Source: Mangifera indica (lineage: Eukaryota > Streptophyta > Magnoliopsida > Sapindales > Anacardiaceae). Taken from it: a stretch of DNA of 64,000 nucleotides. Position 1 is the stretch's first letter. The number at the start of each line of letters is the position of its first letter. The stretch spans positions 2,170,001-2,234,000 of the forward strand of contig NC_058153.1 of the NCBI RefSeq assembly GCF_011075055.1, in the 5' to 3' direction. The notes beneath the pieces were generated by a model. That model saw only the letters and a list, made by a program, of their open reading frames with translations. It was not told the origin of the DNA and did not search any database. Positions 55,233-64,000 of this stretch are shown piece after piece. The translations under genes and the position numbers were made by a program.

Positions 55233-58182
55233 AGTTTTAGATGACTTATAATGTTGACAACAAAGAAGAAAATATTTCAGTTGCTATTGAGCGGGCAAGT
55301 GTATACAAACCATTTTCAAAGTTATATCAAGGAAAAGAGCACATAAAAGGCCAAAAACGAAAGCTTCAAGAAACCATAGAGATGCTTTTTTAACTTTAAT
55401 TCCATTGCACAACTCTAATTTGCTTTGAGCTTCTCGTTTTATAGGCGAAGAGTCCAATAAATAAAGAACCCAAGTAACCCCCGACTATTAAGTAAAGACA
55501 GGTCACTGCTTGATTATGATCAAAGGTAGGGATTAGGCGACCCAAATGGTTGGTAAAAGTGGTAGAGTATTAGAATTTGTAAGGTGAATGTATGAATTCG
55601 AGTCTCTATCACACATATAAAACCTTAATTTACTTGGTGCAATAATTGTAGGTTTAGTTACTGTACCCCCGATTTACCTATTTAACAAATACAAGTGAAG
55701 TTTCCGGTTATAAAAAAAAAAAAATAGGGATTAGGTTTGTTGCATTTCTAATTAAGGTTGTAGCACTGATTAAAACTATGTATTTCAAGTGAGATATACT
55801 TAAAAAAAACAAAATAGTCAAGCGTTTTCTTATGAAGCCAAGCAAATTTCTGCGGCTTAATCATTATGCTTCTATAGATATAGAGTTATAGAGAGAGTAT
55901 TGCAATTGGGGTTGGATTTGAAGTGAGCTTAAAATGAGGTCGAAACAAACATGAGCCTGAATACGAGTTGGAGAGTTATATGAAAAATGAATACAAACTT
56001 AAACCCAAACCTGAATTAGGGTTGTGCTAAGCTTAATCGGCTTGCAAGCCAAGCACTGCTTGCTTGTATTAAAAATATTATGCGCCTATTCTTAAAATGA
56101 TATCATGGCAAAATAGAGAAAAATTTGCACCTAAACCTACAGGCTTATACATTAAAACACATTTCAATTGAAAAAAAAATCAAACCTAAAGACTAAAGTC
56201 ACCGCTGTGTGACTCGCCAAGTGTTCAAGTTTAAGCTTCATCAATCGTTAGTCATCACTGATGCCACATGACTCGCCAGTCTTCGCCTCCTCTCTCGTAT
56301 TACCAACGCAACTCCACCTCCTCCAATGATACCTTTCGTCGTCTACGCTGCTCTGATGTTGCTCCAAGCCTTCAACTTTCTTCAGTGTAACTTCAAGCCT
56401 TCCGCTTTCTCTAGCATTGCTCTAACAATTCTCCAACAATCTTGCAGTGTTTGGCAACTTCAATAGAGCAATCTTATATGAACCCAAGTCAAGTGCGAAC
56501 CAATTATGAACTCTTAAGTTGCAAATCAAGCCGAATACAAACTGGTGTTTGTCTATACTCAACAAGTTTGAGGCTTGGCCATCCAAAAACAAGTCAAGTC
56601 TTGTTCGGGTTTGGCTTGACTCGTATCCACCTCTAGTTGCAACACCAGCTTATGAATCTCTAATAAGTTTCACCCTAATTAGAATTTACTATATTGACTA
56701 CCATCATCCATGAGCAAGGGCATGAGTTTTGACAGAAAACAATAATAAAATATGTTTTATTATGTAATTGAGTGATTTTGAATTAACGATAAAATAACAT
56801 TTAATCATGTAGTTAAATGTATATATCATTCCTCCTAGATTGAGAATGTCCACATGATTTATGTGTGTCACTTCACACATAACTTAATAAATATTTAAAA
56901 TTAGATATACGTAGGATCTATCTGAGATTGGAAACGTCCGCACCATTTTAGTGGGTCAGGAAATAACGCAATCAAACCTGCACGTATAATTGTGCTATCA
57001 GATAGCTTCACTTAATTAAATAGTGATAGTCAACTGGCCATTAGAGCCAACATGTAACGTGTAAAGAAGTGTCCACTCTATATTTATAGAAGACCCCTCC
57101 AAACAAAGACTCTATATTTAAGCAGACAACCCTATATGGTTGCTCTTCTCTTCTTCTCTACCTTCTTTGATTCCTTCTTCCACTGACTATTAAAATGCAC
57201 AAGTTTTTGTATATCTCCATTTCCGTGTGTAAAGGGCACAAAATTTTTTATTTTATGTGATGTTTTCCAACTTATTGGCGTTGTAAGCCAGTAAATTTGA
57301 CTTTGTTTTTTGAACATCCCGAATGACTAATGTCAAATTTGTTTTTCGGTTTTCCAATTATATTTTAAAATTCAAGTATGGACATTCAACTTTTCTTCCA
57401 TTTTTGATCTTAAGGGATCCGGAAACGTAACTTTCTCCCTGCAATAATTTGAGCTCTTCATGAAATGCACTGCTGAATTTTCATTGCCACCCTACCAACC
57501 GCCACTAAGGAGTCAAAATTTTCTTCTCTTGGCACGCATGCATATAGATTTAGGGTTGAATTTGAATGGAATTGGGTTGAACTTATTTTCCAATTCGGGT
57601 ATATAGATTTAAGATTGAATTCGAATCAAATTAATTTACGCTTATTTTCCAGCTCAACTTAAAGGTGTTCAAAATTATCTGATAATCGAATTAAATCGAT
57701 TTTAAAAAAAATTAGTTATTTAAAAAAATTAGTTTGGATACCGATTAAAAATATAAAAAATACTAGTTTTTTTGTTCAATTATTAGTTTGTTTATTTTTA
57801 AAACTGTTTGACTGAACCAAACTAATTTTTAAAAAATTAATAAAGTATTAAACTAACTTTTAAAAAAATTTTAAAAAAATAAAATAGGGTCATCCTACTG
57901 CAAAAAAATTAGTTTAATTAATTAATATTTTTTTATTTGATTTTAAATTAATTAAATTTTAAATTAGTTTAGTTTTAATTTATAATTTTTTAAATAAAAA
58001 AATTCAATTTGATTTAAAAAATTATCAAACGATTCGATTAATTGACTTTGAATTCCCCAGCTTGACTCCAACCAGCCCAAAAAATATTCGACACGAGTGA
58101 TATTTGTTTTTAAAATCCAATATCTCTCCATCTCCATGTATTAATTTGGGCCGCTTTAATTGTTTGGCTTTGTTGTATTCTC
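55233..58182. other. intergenic, degraded repeats
   Basis: No gene is seen. A diverged GAGCT/CTCG-type element spans about 55.91-56.64 kb (start GGGGTTGGATTTGAAGTGAG, end GACTCGTATCCACCTCTAG). The stretch 57.66-58.05 kb is an AT-rich palindrome (ATCGAATTAAATCGATTTTA... to CGATTCGATTAATTGAC). Part of an AT-rich short MITE lies at 56.74-56.83 kb. Confidence 0.45.
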
Positions 58183-60495
58183 ATGATTACCCGCCAACTA
58201 AATGCCAGGGGCCTTCAAGAGCCAGCCAAGCAACGGTCGACCAACTTCAGGTACATCCACTCGTTTAAGAACGTACATCAAGTGTTCGACAAAAGCTCCC
58301 TTCGAAATATTTTACCCATTAATTCTTCCATGCTCAATTCTATGCGCAAAAATCGTCCCTTTCAGGTTCTCGAAATCTTCAGACAGCATCTGCAATTGGG
58401 TTTTCTCAAAGATATTGACCAAGTTACCATTGCTGTTGCTCTCAAGGCTTGTAGCGGATACCAAAAACCAGGGTGCCAAATCCACGGGTTTGCTATTACT
58501 TCTGGGTTCACTTCGTATATCACGGTTTCAAATTCACTGATGAATATGTACTGTAAATCAGGTCAATTTGATAGGGCTATATGTATATTTAACAACTTGA
58601 GCAATCCCGATATTGTTTCCTGGAATACTATTCTTTCGGGGTTTCAAAATAATGAAAACGCGTTGAGATTTGCTCTTAGAATGAATTCATATGGGGTTGT
58701 TTTTGATTCAGTGAGTTATACTACTATTCTTGCGTTTTGTTTGGATCAGCAGGGGTTTTTATTTGGGTTGCAATTACATTCTCTTATAGTCAAGTGTGGA
58801 TTGGATACTGAAATTTTTGTAGGTAATGCTCTTATAACCTTGTACTCAAGATGGGGGCATTTAATTGAAGCTAGGAGTGTGTTTTATGCAATGCCAAACA
58901 AGGATTTGGTATCATGGAATGCTATGATATCAGGGTACACCCAGGAAGGGAACTATGGGTTAGAAGCTATTTGTACATTTATTGATATGGTAAGAGAAGG
59001 GATAGGGCTTGATCATGTATCATTCACTAGTGCAGTTTCAGCTTGTGGTCATGAAAGAAACTTACAGTTGGGGAGACAGATACATGGTTTGACTATAAAA
59101 ACAGGATATGGAACATGTCTTTCAGTTGGAAATGTTTTGATCTCAACATACTCAAAATGTGAGGCAATTGAAGATGCAAAGTTGGTGTTTGACAGGATGG
59201 ATGAACGTAATGTAGTTTCTTGGACCACAATGATTTCCATGAATGATGTAGATGCTGTGTTTCTTTTTAGTGAGATGAGATTAGATGGCGTTGATCCAAA
59301 TGATGTTACATTTGTTGGGCTTATTCATTCTGTAACAGTTAGGAATTTGCCTAAAGAAGGGCAAATGATTCATGGGTTTTGTATAAAGACTGGGTTTGTG
59401 TTGGAATTAAATGTTTGTAATAGCCTCATCACCATGTATGCTAAGTTTCAGTCCATGCAAGATTCAAAGAGGGTTTTTGAGGAGCTTAAGTACAGAGAAA
59501 TCATATCGTGGAATGCTTTAATCTCAGGTTATGCTCAGAATGGAATGTGTCGAGCAGCATTATTAACATTTCTGTTGGCAAGTTCTGAATCTAAGCCAAA
59601 CCAATATACATTTGGTAGTGTCTTGAGTGCTATTGGTGCTGTGGAGGATATATCTCTTAAGCATGGGCAGCAGTGCCACTCTCATATAATAAAGGTTGGG
59701 TTGAATACAGATCCAGTTGTTTCTGGTGCTCTCCTTGACATGTATGCAAAGCGTGGGAGCATTTATGAATCCCAAAGAGTTTTCAGTGAGACTCCTCAAA
59801 AGAGCCATTTTGCTTGGACAGCAATAATCTCTGCCTATGCAAGACATGGAGACTATGATTCAGTGATGGATTGGTATAAGAAGATGGAGATTGAAGGGAT
59901 CAGACCTGACTCAATCACCTTCCTTTCTGTGCTAACTGCTAGTGGTAGAAAGGGGATGGTTGATATTGGCCTTCAACTCTTTGACTCAATGGTGAAAGAT
60001 TATGAAATTGAGCCATCCCCAGAACATTATTCTTGTATGGTAGATATGTTGGGCCGTGCTGGAAGACTCAAGGAAGCTGAGGAGCTCATGGGTCACATTC
60101 CTGGAGGGCCGGGGTTGTCTATGTTGCAAAGCCTGCTAGGGGCTTGCAGGATACATGGGAATTTAGAGATGGGTGATAGGGTGGCGGATGTTTTGCTGGA
60201 AATGGAGCCCATGGGGTCAGGTTCATATGTGTTGATGTCCAATTTATATGCTGAGAAAGGGGACTGGGAAAAGGTTGCAAAAATTAGGAAAGTGATGAGG
60301 GAGAAAGGAGTAAAGAAGGAGGTAGGATTTAGTTGGGTTGATGTGGGTGATATTGGTGGCTTGCACGGATTTTCATCAGGTGACAAGTCCCACCCACGAT
60401 ATGAAGAGATTTGTAGAATGGCAGAAAGCCTAGGATCGGAAATGAAATATCTAAGGGAACGAAAGAAAAAGCAATTTCAGAGTAGTTTCAATTAG
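58183..60495 (+). CDS. GRS1: mitochondrial-type PPR protein resembling GRS1
   Basis: An intronless frame of 770 aa. After a basic leader (MITRQLNARGLQ) come NVHQVFDKS and about seventeen to twenty PPR/L/S motifs (e.g. DIVSWNTILSGFQNN, DLVSWNAMISGYTQEGNYG, NVVSWTTMISMND, EIISWNALISGYAQNGM, HFAWTAIISAYARHGD). The C-terminal E and E+ blocks are VKKEVGFSWVDVGD and GFSSGDKSHPRYEEI, with no DYW domain. The motif order and the short WTTMISMNDVDAVFLF repeat resemble Arabidopsis At4g32430 (GROWING SLOWLY 1), a mitochondrial RNA-editing factor. Family membership is firm; the specific ortholog is an inference from memory. The frame lies 2.95 kb beyond the NPF6.2 start codon on the opposite strand. Confidence 0.88.
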   Translation: MITRQLNARGLQEPAKQRSTNFRYIHSFKNVHQVFDKSSLRNILPINSSMLNSMRKNRPFQVLEIFRQHLQLGFLKDIDQVTIAVALKACSGYQKPGCQIHGFAITSGFTSYITVSNSLMNMYCKSGQFDRAICIFNNLSNPDIVSWNTILSGFQNNENALRFALRMNSYGVVFDSVSYTTILAFCLDQQGFLFGLQLHSLIVKCGLDTEIFVGNALITLYSRWGHLIEARSVFYAMPNKDLVSWNAMISGYTQEGNYGLEAICTFIDMVREGIGLDHVSFTSAVSACGHERNLQLGRQIHGLTIKTGYGTCLSVGNVLISTYSKCEAIEDAKLVFDRMDERNVVSWTTMISMNDVDAVFLFSEMRLDGVDPNDVTFVGLIHSVTVRNLPKEGQMIHGFCIKTGFVLELNVCNSLITMYAKFQSMQDSKRVFEELKYREIISWNALISGYAQNGMCRAALLTFLLASSESKPNQYTFGSVLSAIGAVEDISLKHGQQCHSHIIKVGLNTDPVVSGALLDMYAKRGSIYESQRVFSETPQKSHFAWTAIISAYARHGDYDSVMDWYKKMEIEGIRPDSITFLSVLTASGRKGMVDIGLQLFDSMVKDYEIEPSPEHYSCMVDMLGRAGRLKEAEELMGHIPGGPGLSMLQSLLGACRIHGNLEMGDRVADVLLEMEPMGSGSYVLMSNLYAEKGDWEKVAKIRKVMREKGVKKEVGFSWVDVGDIGGLHGFSSGDKSHPRYEEICRMAESLGSEMKYLRERKKKQFQSSFN

Positions 60496-61855
60496 AACAG
60501 AAACCTTAAAATATCTGACTGTTGTATACCTATCCCCTAAAGGTGGGAACATTTTTTCATTGAATTTATTTGTTTCATTGGTATCTATTATATTAATGGT
60601 GATGACTTCATTTATAGAATTCTTGAGATTTCTGATTCATTATAATGATTTGTGGCTAAGTACATGGGCAAGGAAGCAAATTCATTATGAATTTGCAAAA
60701 TTAAAAGCATTCAAAGTTCCAAAGCAACATGTACGCAGGCATAAAAACAAAAGAAAAATGTCTTGGACCCCATGAGTAGAAGCTGCCCATGACAACATGT
60801 CCTAAACAATCCCCATATCAAGAACAGAAGAAGATGAGATTTAGTTCCTGTGAGTATATGCATCCATATCCCCGTTGAATTCAGTTCACTTTTCACTGAA
60901 ATTCATGGCTTGAAATCAGCTTTGGTTTTATACATTGTGTTGTGGAGTTGTCAGGCTAGCCATATTTTGCTCAGTCTTTTCTTTACATTATTGAAGAGCT
61001 AAAATTAAGTTGAGGTAGGCAATTAGAAACTGTAGGAAATTTGTTGCGATCATGAGAAAAATATTATAAATGTGAAGAAAAGTTGATGGAATTGCTTTGA
61101 TATGTATGGGGCAAGTGATGGAGGATTGAGTGTTCCTATGTGTTTGCCACCTCTGCAGTACAGTAAAATTTGCTGGGTGTGTTGCCTGGAAATGTAACCA
61201 AAAGTTAAAATGATAAGATCTTGCAGAAAAAAGTTGAACAGCCACAGGAAGAGATTGAGAAAGAGATAAATTTAGAATTAGTATTATATTTCAAAGGAAA
61301 GATACAAAGAGAAATCTGATACACTTTTCATAAAGTCCAAATCCCATCAAATGAGGAGAGTTTTTGATATGATCTTGATGTCCAATGTATAATTCTAATC
61401 TAATGTTTAATTTATTTTTATATATTTTTTTGGGGTGTTTTTTTTATTATTATTATTATGATTATTATCAATAATGATCAAAATATTGATATTGATTGCA
61501 GGCCCACAAACGCAATTGATCAACTCCATTCTTTGTCCCATCTAATTATCTAAGAATGGAATGGTAGGTGACTATGATGCCTTCACATTGTTAAATTATG
61601 AAGCTGAAAAGCTCAATATATGTAAAAACACATGCAAAAAACTCATGAGAGCTAGCTAGCTTCTTCAACCAATTTAAAAAAAAAAAAAGTGAAACCAGTT
61701 AAAAGTAGACACATGTAATAATGGGAAGAATATGGGAAAATAAACCTCGAGAGAATTATACTTTAAAAATTAATTATTAATATTAGAGAGTTCAAGCCTA
61801 CACCTTGAAGAGCTTTAAATTATATAAATTCTACATTAATATGTATAATCGAAAG
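60496..61855. other. 3' UTR and intergenic
   Basis: No gene is seen. Open frames at 60.56 and 60.71 kb lack motifs. A TTATTATTATTATGATTATTATCA microsatellite lies near 61.44-61.47 kb. Confidence 0.4.
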
Positions 61856-62030
61856 TAATAAAACTATATTTACACATTTTTTATATATAATTTGGATATA
61901 TATGATGTATCATCATAAGATTAAATAATTTTAAATTAAAAATTGAGTAATATTTAATTATATAATGATATATCATCTATATATATATAAATTATATATT
62001 AAAAATATATACATATAATATCGTTTAATG
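61856..62030. mobile_element. AT-rich short hairpin MITE
   Basis: TAATAAAACTATATTTACAC pairs with AATATATACATATAATATCG. The centre has ATGATGTATCATCATAAG and the inverse ATAATGATATATCATC. Confidence 0.5.
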
Positions 62031-62159
62031 AAACAAATATGATAATATGACCCAAAGTCAATTGTTGAGATTGAAGATCTTAAATTCATATAAACCAGAT
62101 ACATTCTAGAATTATATCTAAATCTCCTATTTAGTGCGTGTTGTCGAATGGATCCAATG

Positions 62160-62460
62160 TAGGGTTGGATTCAAATCGAGCCGAACTTGAGAGCTCGAGC
62201 TCAGTTCGGTTCATATATAGTTGGCTCGAGTTCGAGCTCCGCTAAGGTTGGCTCGTTTCGGGCTTTAATTCGGTTCGGTTAATTTTTCGTTATCAAAACG
62301 ACATCGTTTTAATATATATTGGTCAAAACGACATCGTTTTGTATCAAAAATTTTAATTACAAAATCTGACGAATAGCTCGAGCTCGGTTAAGGCTGACTC
62401 GTTTTGGGTTTGATCGAGTCAAGTTCGAGTTCAAACTAATTCGATTCGAATCTAACCCTA
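62160..62460. mobile_element. hAT-like MITE with perfect 8-bp duplication
   Basis: It starts TAGGGTTGGATTC and ends GAATCTAACCCTA, with flanking ATCCAATG at 62152-62159 and 62461-62468. Two AAAACGACATCGTTTT palindromes occur in the centre. It is more diverged at the termini than the copies at 22.72 and 27.82 kb. Confidence 0.88.
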
Positions 62461-62469
62461 ATCCAATGT

Positions 62470-63690
62470 ATCACCTAGGAAGTCACCTCTCCGTTTTAAT
62501 GTTTATCTCTGAGGTGGTGGAAATGAACTCAGGCCACGGGAGCTTCGTGTACCTACGCCTTCTTTACACCAGTCTGCAACTACCAGTCAAAAACAACCAA
62601 TTTTACTTTTGATTGATTGATTTCTGACCGTCAAGATCACATGTTTTGTTGAAAGGTTCTTAATTATAAGTTAATCGTTTCTTGGGAAAAGCATTTGACA
62701 AGAGAAGTAAAAAAGAACTGCTGCTTTTGACCGTCGTTGCCTTTTCACAAAGCCAGCCAGCGTTTTCCCTCATCAAAATAACCAAATTCCCACGAAATTC
62801 TATATGCATGCGTTTCAAGACAAGTCATGATTAGTGATTATTAAAGCAACATTACTGAGTTTAATTATGACTATTAATTAATCAATATCATTAACTATGT
62901 TAAAAAATAAAAGGCTTTTACTTTTCATACATACATGTACATACATGCATGAATATTCCTCTCTGGAACCCACTTCTTCTGTCAGAAACAAAACCTAGTG
63001 GGTCTGTCAGTCAATGAGTTACCGGGCCTTAAACATAATTAATTAATCTAATCTCTTTTGGATCTTCAAATGCAGATCATGTCATCAGGGGCTGCTGGAT
63101 TTGGAGCTTATCTCGAATTCACTAAACTTTTGAGCTTGACTGAACAAAAATTTATTAAAATAATATTATTTTTTCAATAATTAAATATTTTATTTATATT
63201 AATTAAATAAATAAATTCAAACTATAGTGATCAGATTTATAATTATTATATCAAATAAATTAAGATTTTATGAATATGATAATAATTTGAACTTAAACCT
63301 TTTCAAATTCTAATATTTCATAGTTTTGTTAAACCCGTAGGGTTTGATATATGGATTACGAGTTTTACAAGTCAAACATCTTTAAAACTTAAATTAAAAA
63401 ATATTTAACTTTTAAACTTGAGTTTGCTTGAGTTAAACGTGTTTTGGGTTTGTTTGAGTTGTGTTTGTTTTTTAACTCGAATAAGTTCAATTCCAACATA
63501 GTGCTCCTATTATTGCAATGTTGTGGTATTTTGAAAACATTAGTGGCAATTTTATAAAATATAAAACTTATATGGGTTACTTTTGTTAATTAAATTTGGC
63601 CTTCAAATTACATATTTGAATTGATATAAAATGCCCCGAAAAGCAAGGGAAAGAGAGAAGTAAAATCCTTCTTCTTCGTTCAAACACTAC
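62470..63690. other. upstream region of the PID2-like gene
   Basis: No gene is seen. A diverged CTCGAATTC/GAATAAGTTC-type hairpin occupies about 63.09-63.50 kb. Direct CATACATG repeats lie near 62.93-62.95 kb. Confidence 0.4.
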
Positions 63691-63711
63691 ATGCATGCTC
63701 CAGCAAAAACA

Positions 63712-64000
63712 ATGGCAGCGACCGCCGTTAACAGAGATGAATCTGACTACGACAGCAGCTCCTCCTCCATAACGGTACCCGACTCCAGCTGTAGTTTCAT
63801 GAGCAACCTCAGTTTCGGTAGTCGCCGTAGTTCCATCTCTCTTTGCTCCTCAACCGCCGAAAACTCTCTTTGCTCCTCCAGAAAGCCGCACAAGGCCAAC
63901 CAAGCCGCGTGGGAAGCCATGAAAATCCTCAGAAGAGCGCAAGGTCGAGTCGGTCTAGACCATTTCAGGCTCCTGCGCCGGCTCGGCAGCGGTGACTTGG
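63712..64000 (+). CDS. PID2: AGC-VIII kinase PID2-like, 5' end only
   Basis: An open frame from ATG 63712 runs off the window (96 codons visible). It starts MAATAVNRDESDYDSSSSSI, then Ser-rich SFMSNLSFGSRRSSISLCSS. It continues with KPHKANQAAWEAMK and GLDHFRLLRRLGSGDL, the segment just before and into the kinase glycine loop (GxGxxG is cut). An in-frame ATG seven codons earlier (63691) is an alternative start. The KPHKANQAAWEAM block and the GSGDL form are those of PINOID2 (At2g26700), plant AGC kinases that phosphorylate PIN auxin exporters. NPF6.2 is its neighbour in Arabidopsis too. The catalytic part lies outside the window. Confidence 0.87.
   Translation, partial: MAATAVNRDESDYDSSSSSITVPDSSCSFMSNLSFGSRRSSISLCSSTAENSLCSSRKPHKANQAAWEAMKILRRAQGRVGLDHFRLLRRLGSGDL

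Overview
The window is nuclear DNA from a eudicot plant, probably a rosid, although the species cannot be fixed from the sequence. Genes are split by short GT/AG introns. Intergenic DNA is very AT-rich and full of small hairpin transposons. The gene set is typical of higher plants: plastid heme oxygenase, SHINE-type AP2/ERF, SPX, PLS-class PPR proteins, an NRT1/PTR transporter and a PINOID-like kinase. I reconstructed twelve intact or probable protein genes, one gene cut by the window edge, and three pseudogene loci.

Left part (1-18 kb): a small gene for a membrane-anchored basic protein (3.7-4.2 kb, minus). Next come a phospholipase D exon remnant (6.5-6.7 kb) and a decayed TBC Rab-GAP gene (6.8-8.2 kb), then an intact SHINE-clade AP2/ERF gene (10.9-11.6 kb) and about 7 kb of repeats.

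Middle (18-36 kb): an SPX gene with two PHR1-type P1BS motifs in its promoter; HO1 (heme oxygenase, phytochromobilin pathway); and a head-to-head pair of plastid genes, BSD2 (Rubisco assembly chaperone) and a DUF3119 membrane protein, separated by 263 bp.

Right part (37-64 kb): three tandem NADP-dependent alkenal double-bond reductase genes, the middle one a chimera of the outer two; a PPR gene 152 bp downstream; a GT14 glycosyltransferase pseudogene; an intronless sugar-phosphate translocator-like gene; NPF6.2/NRT1.4 with two hairpin elements in its introns; a second PPR gene resembling GRS1; and the 5' end of a PID2-like AGC kinase.

The order SPX2 - HO1 - NPF6.2 - PID2 matches Arabidopsis At2g26660-At2g26700. 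PLD-alpha3-like - SHN - translocator matches At5g25370-At5g25400. The window therefore looks like one ancestral segment that Arabidopsis keeps as two complementary halves.

Three families of non-autonomous hairpin elements explain much of the intergenic structure: (1) elements beginning GGCCAAAA with long inverted arms and 8-9 bp target duplications; (2) hAT-like elements beginning TAGGGCTG with perfect 8-bp target duplications; (3) AT-rich elements of about 160-180 bp ending in ACTATGTGTA-like repeats. No rRNA, tRNA or CRISPR was seen. The most notable signal is the unequal-crossover signature in the reductase cluster, with the breakpoint narrowed to a 7-bp CTGCAGG identity.
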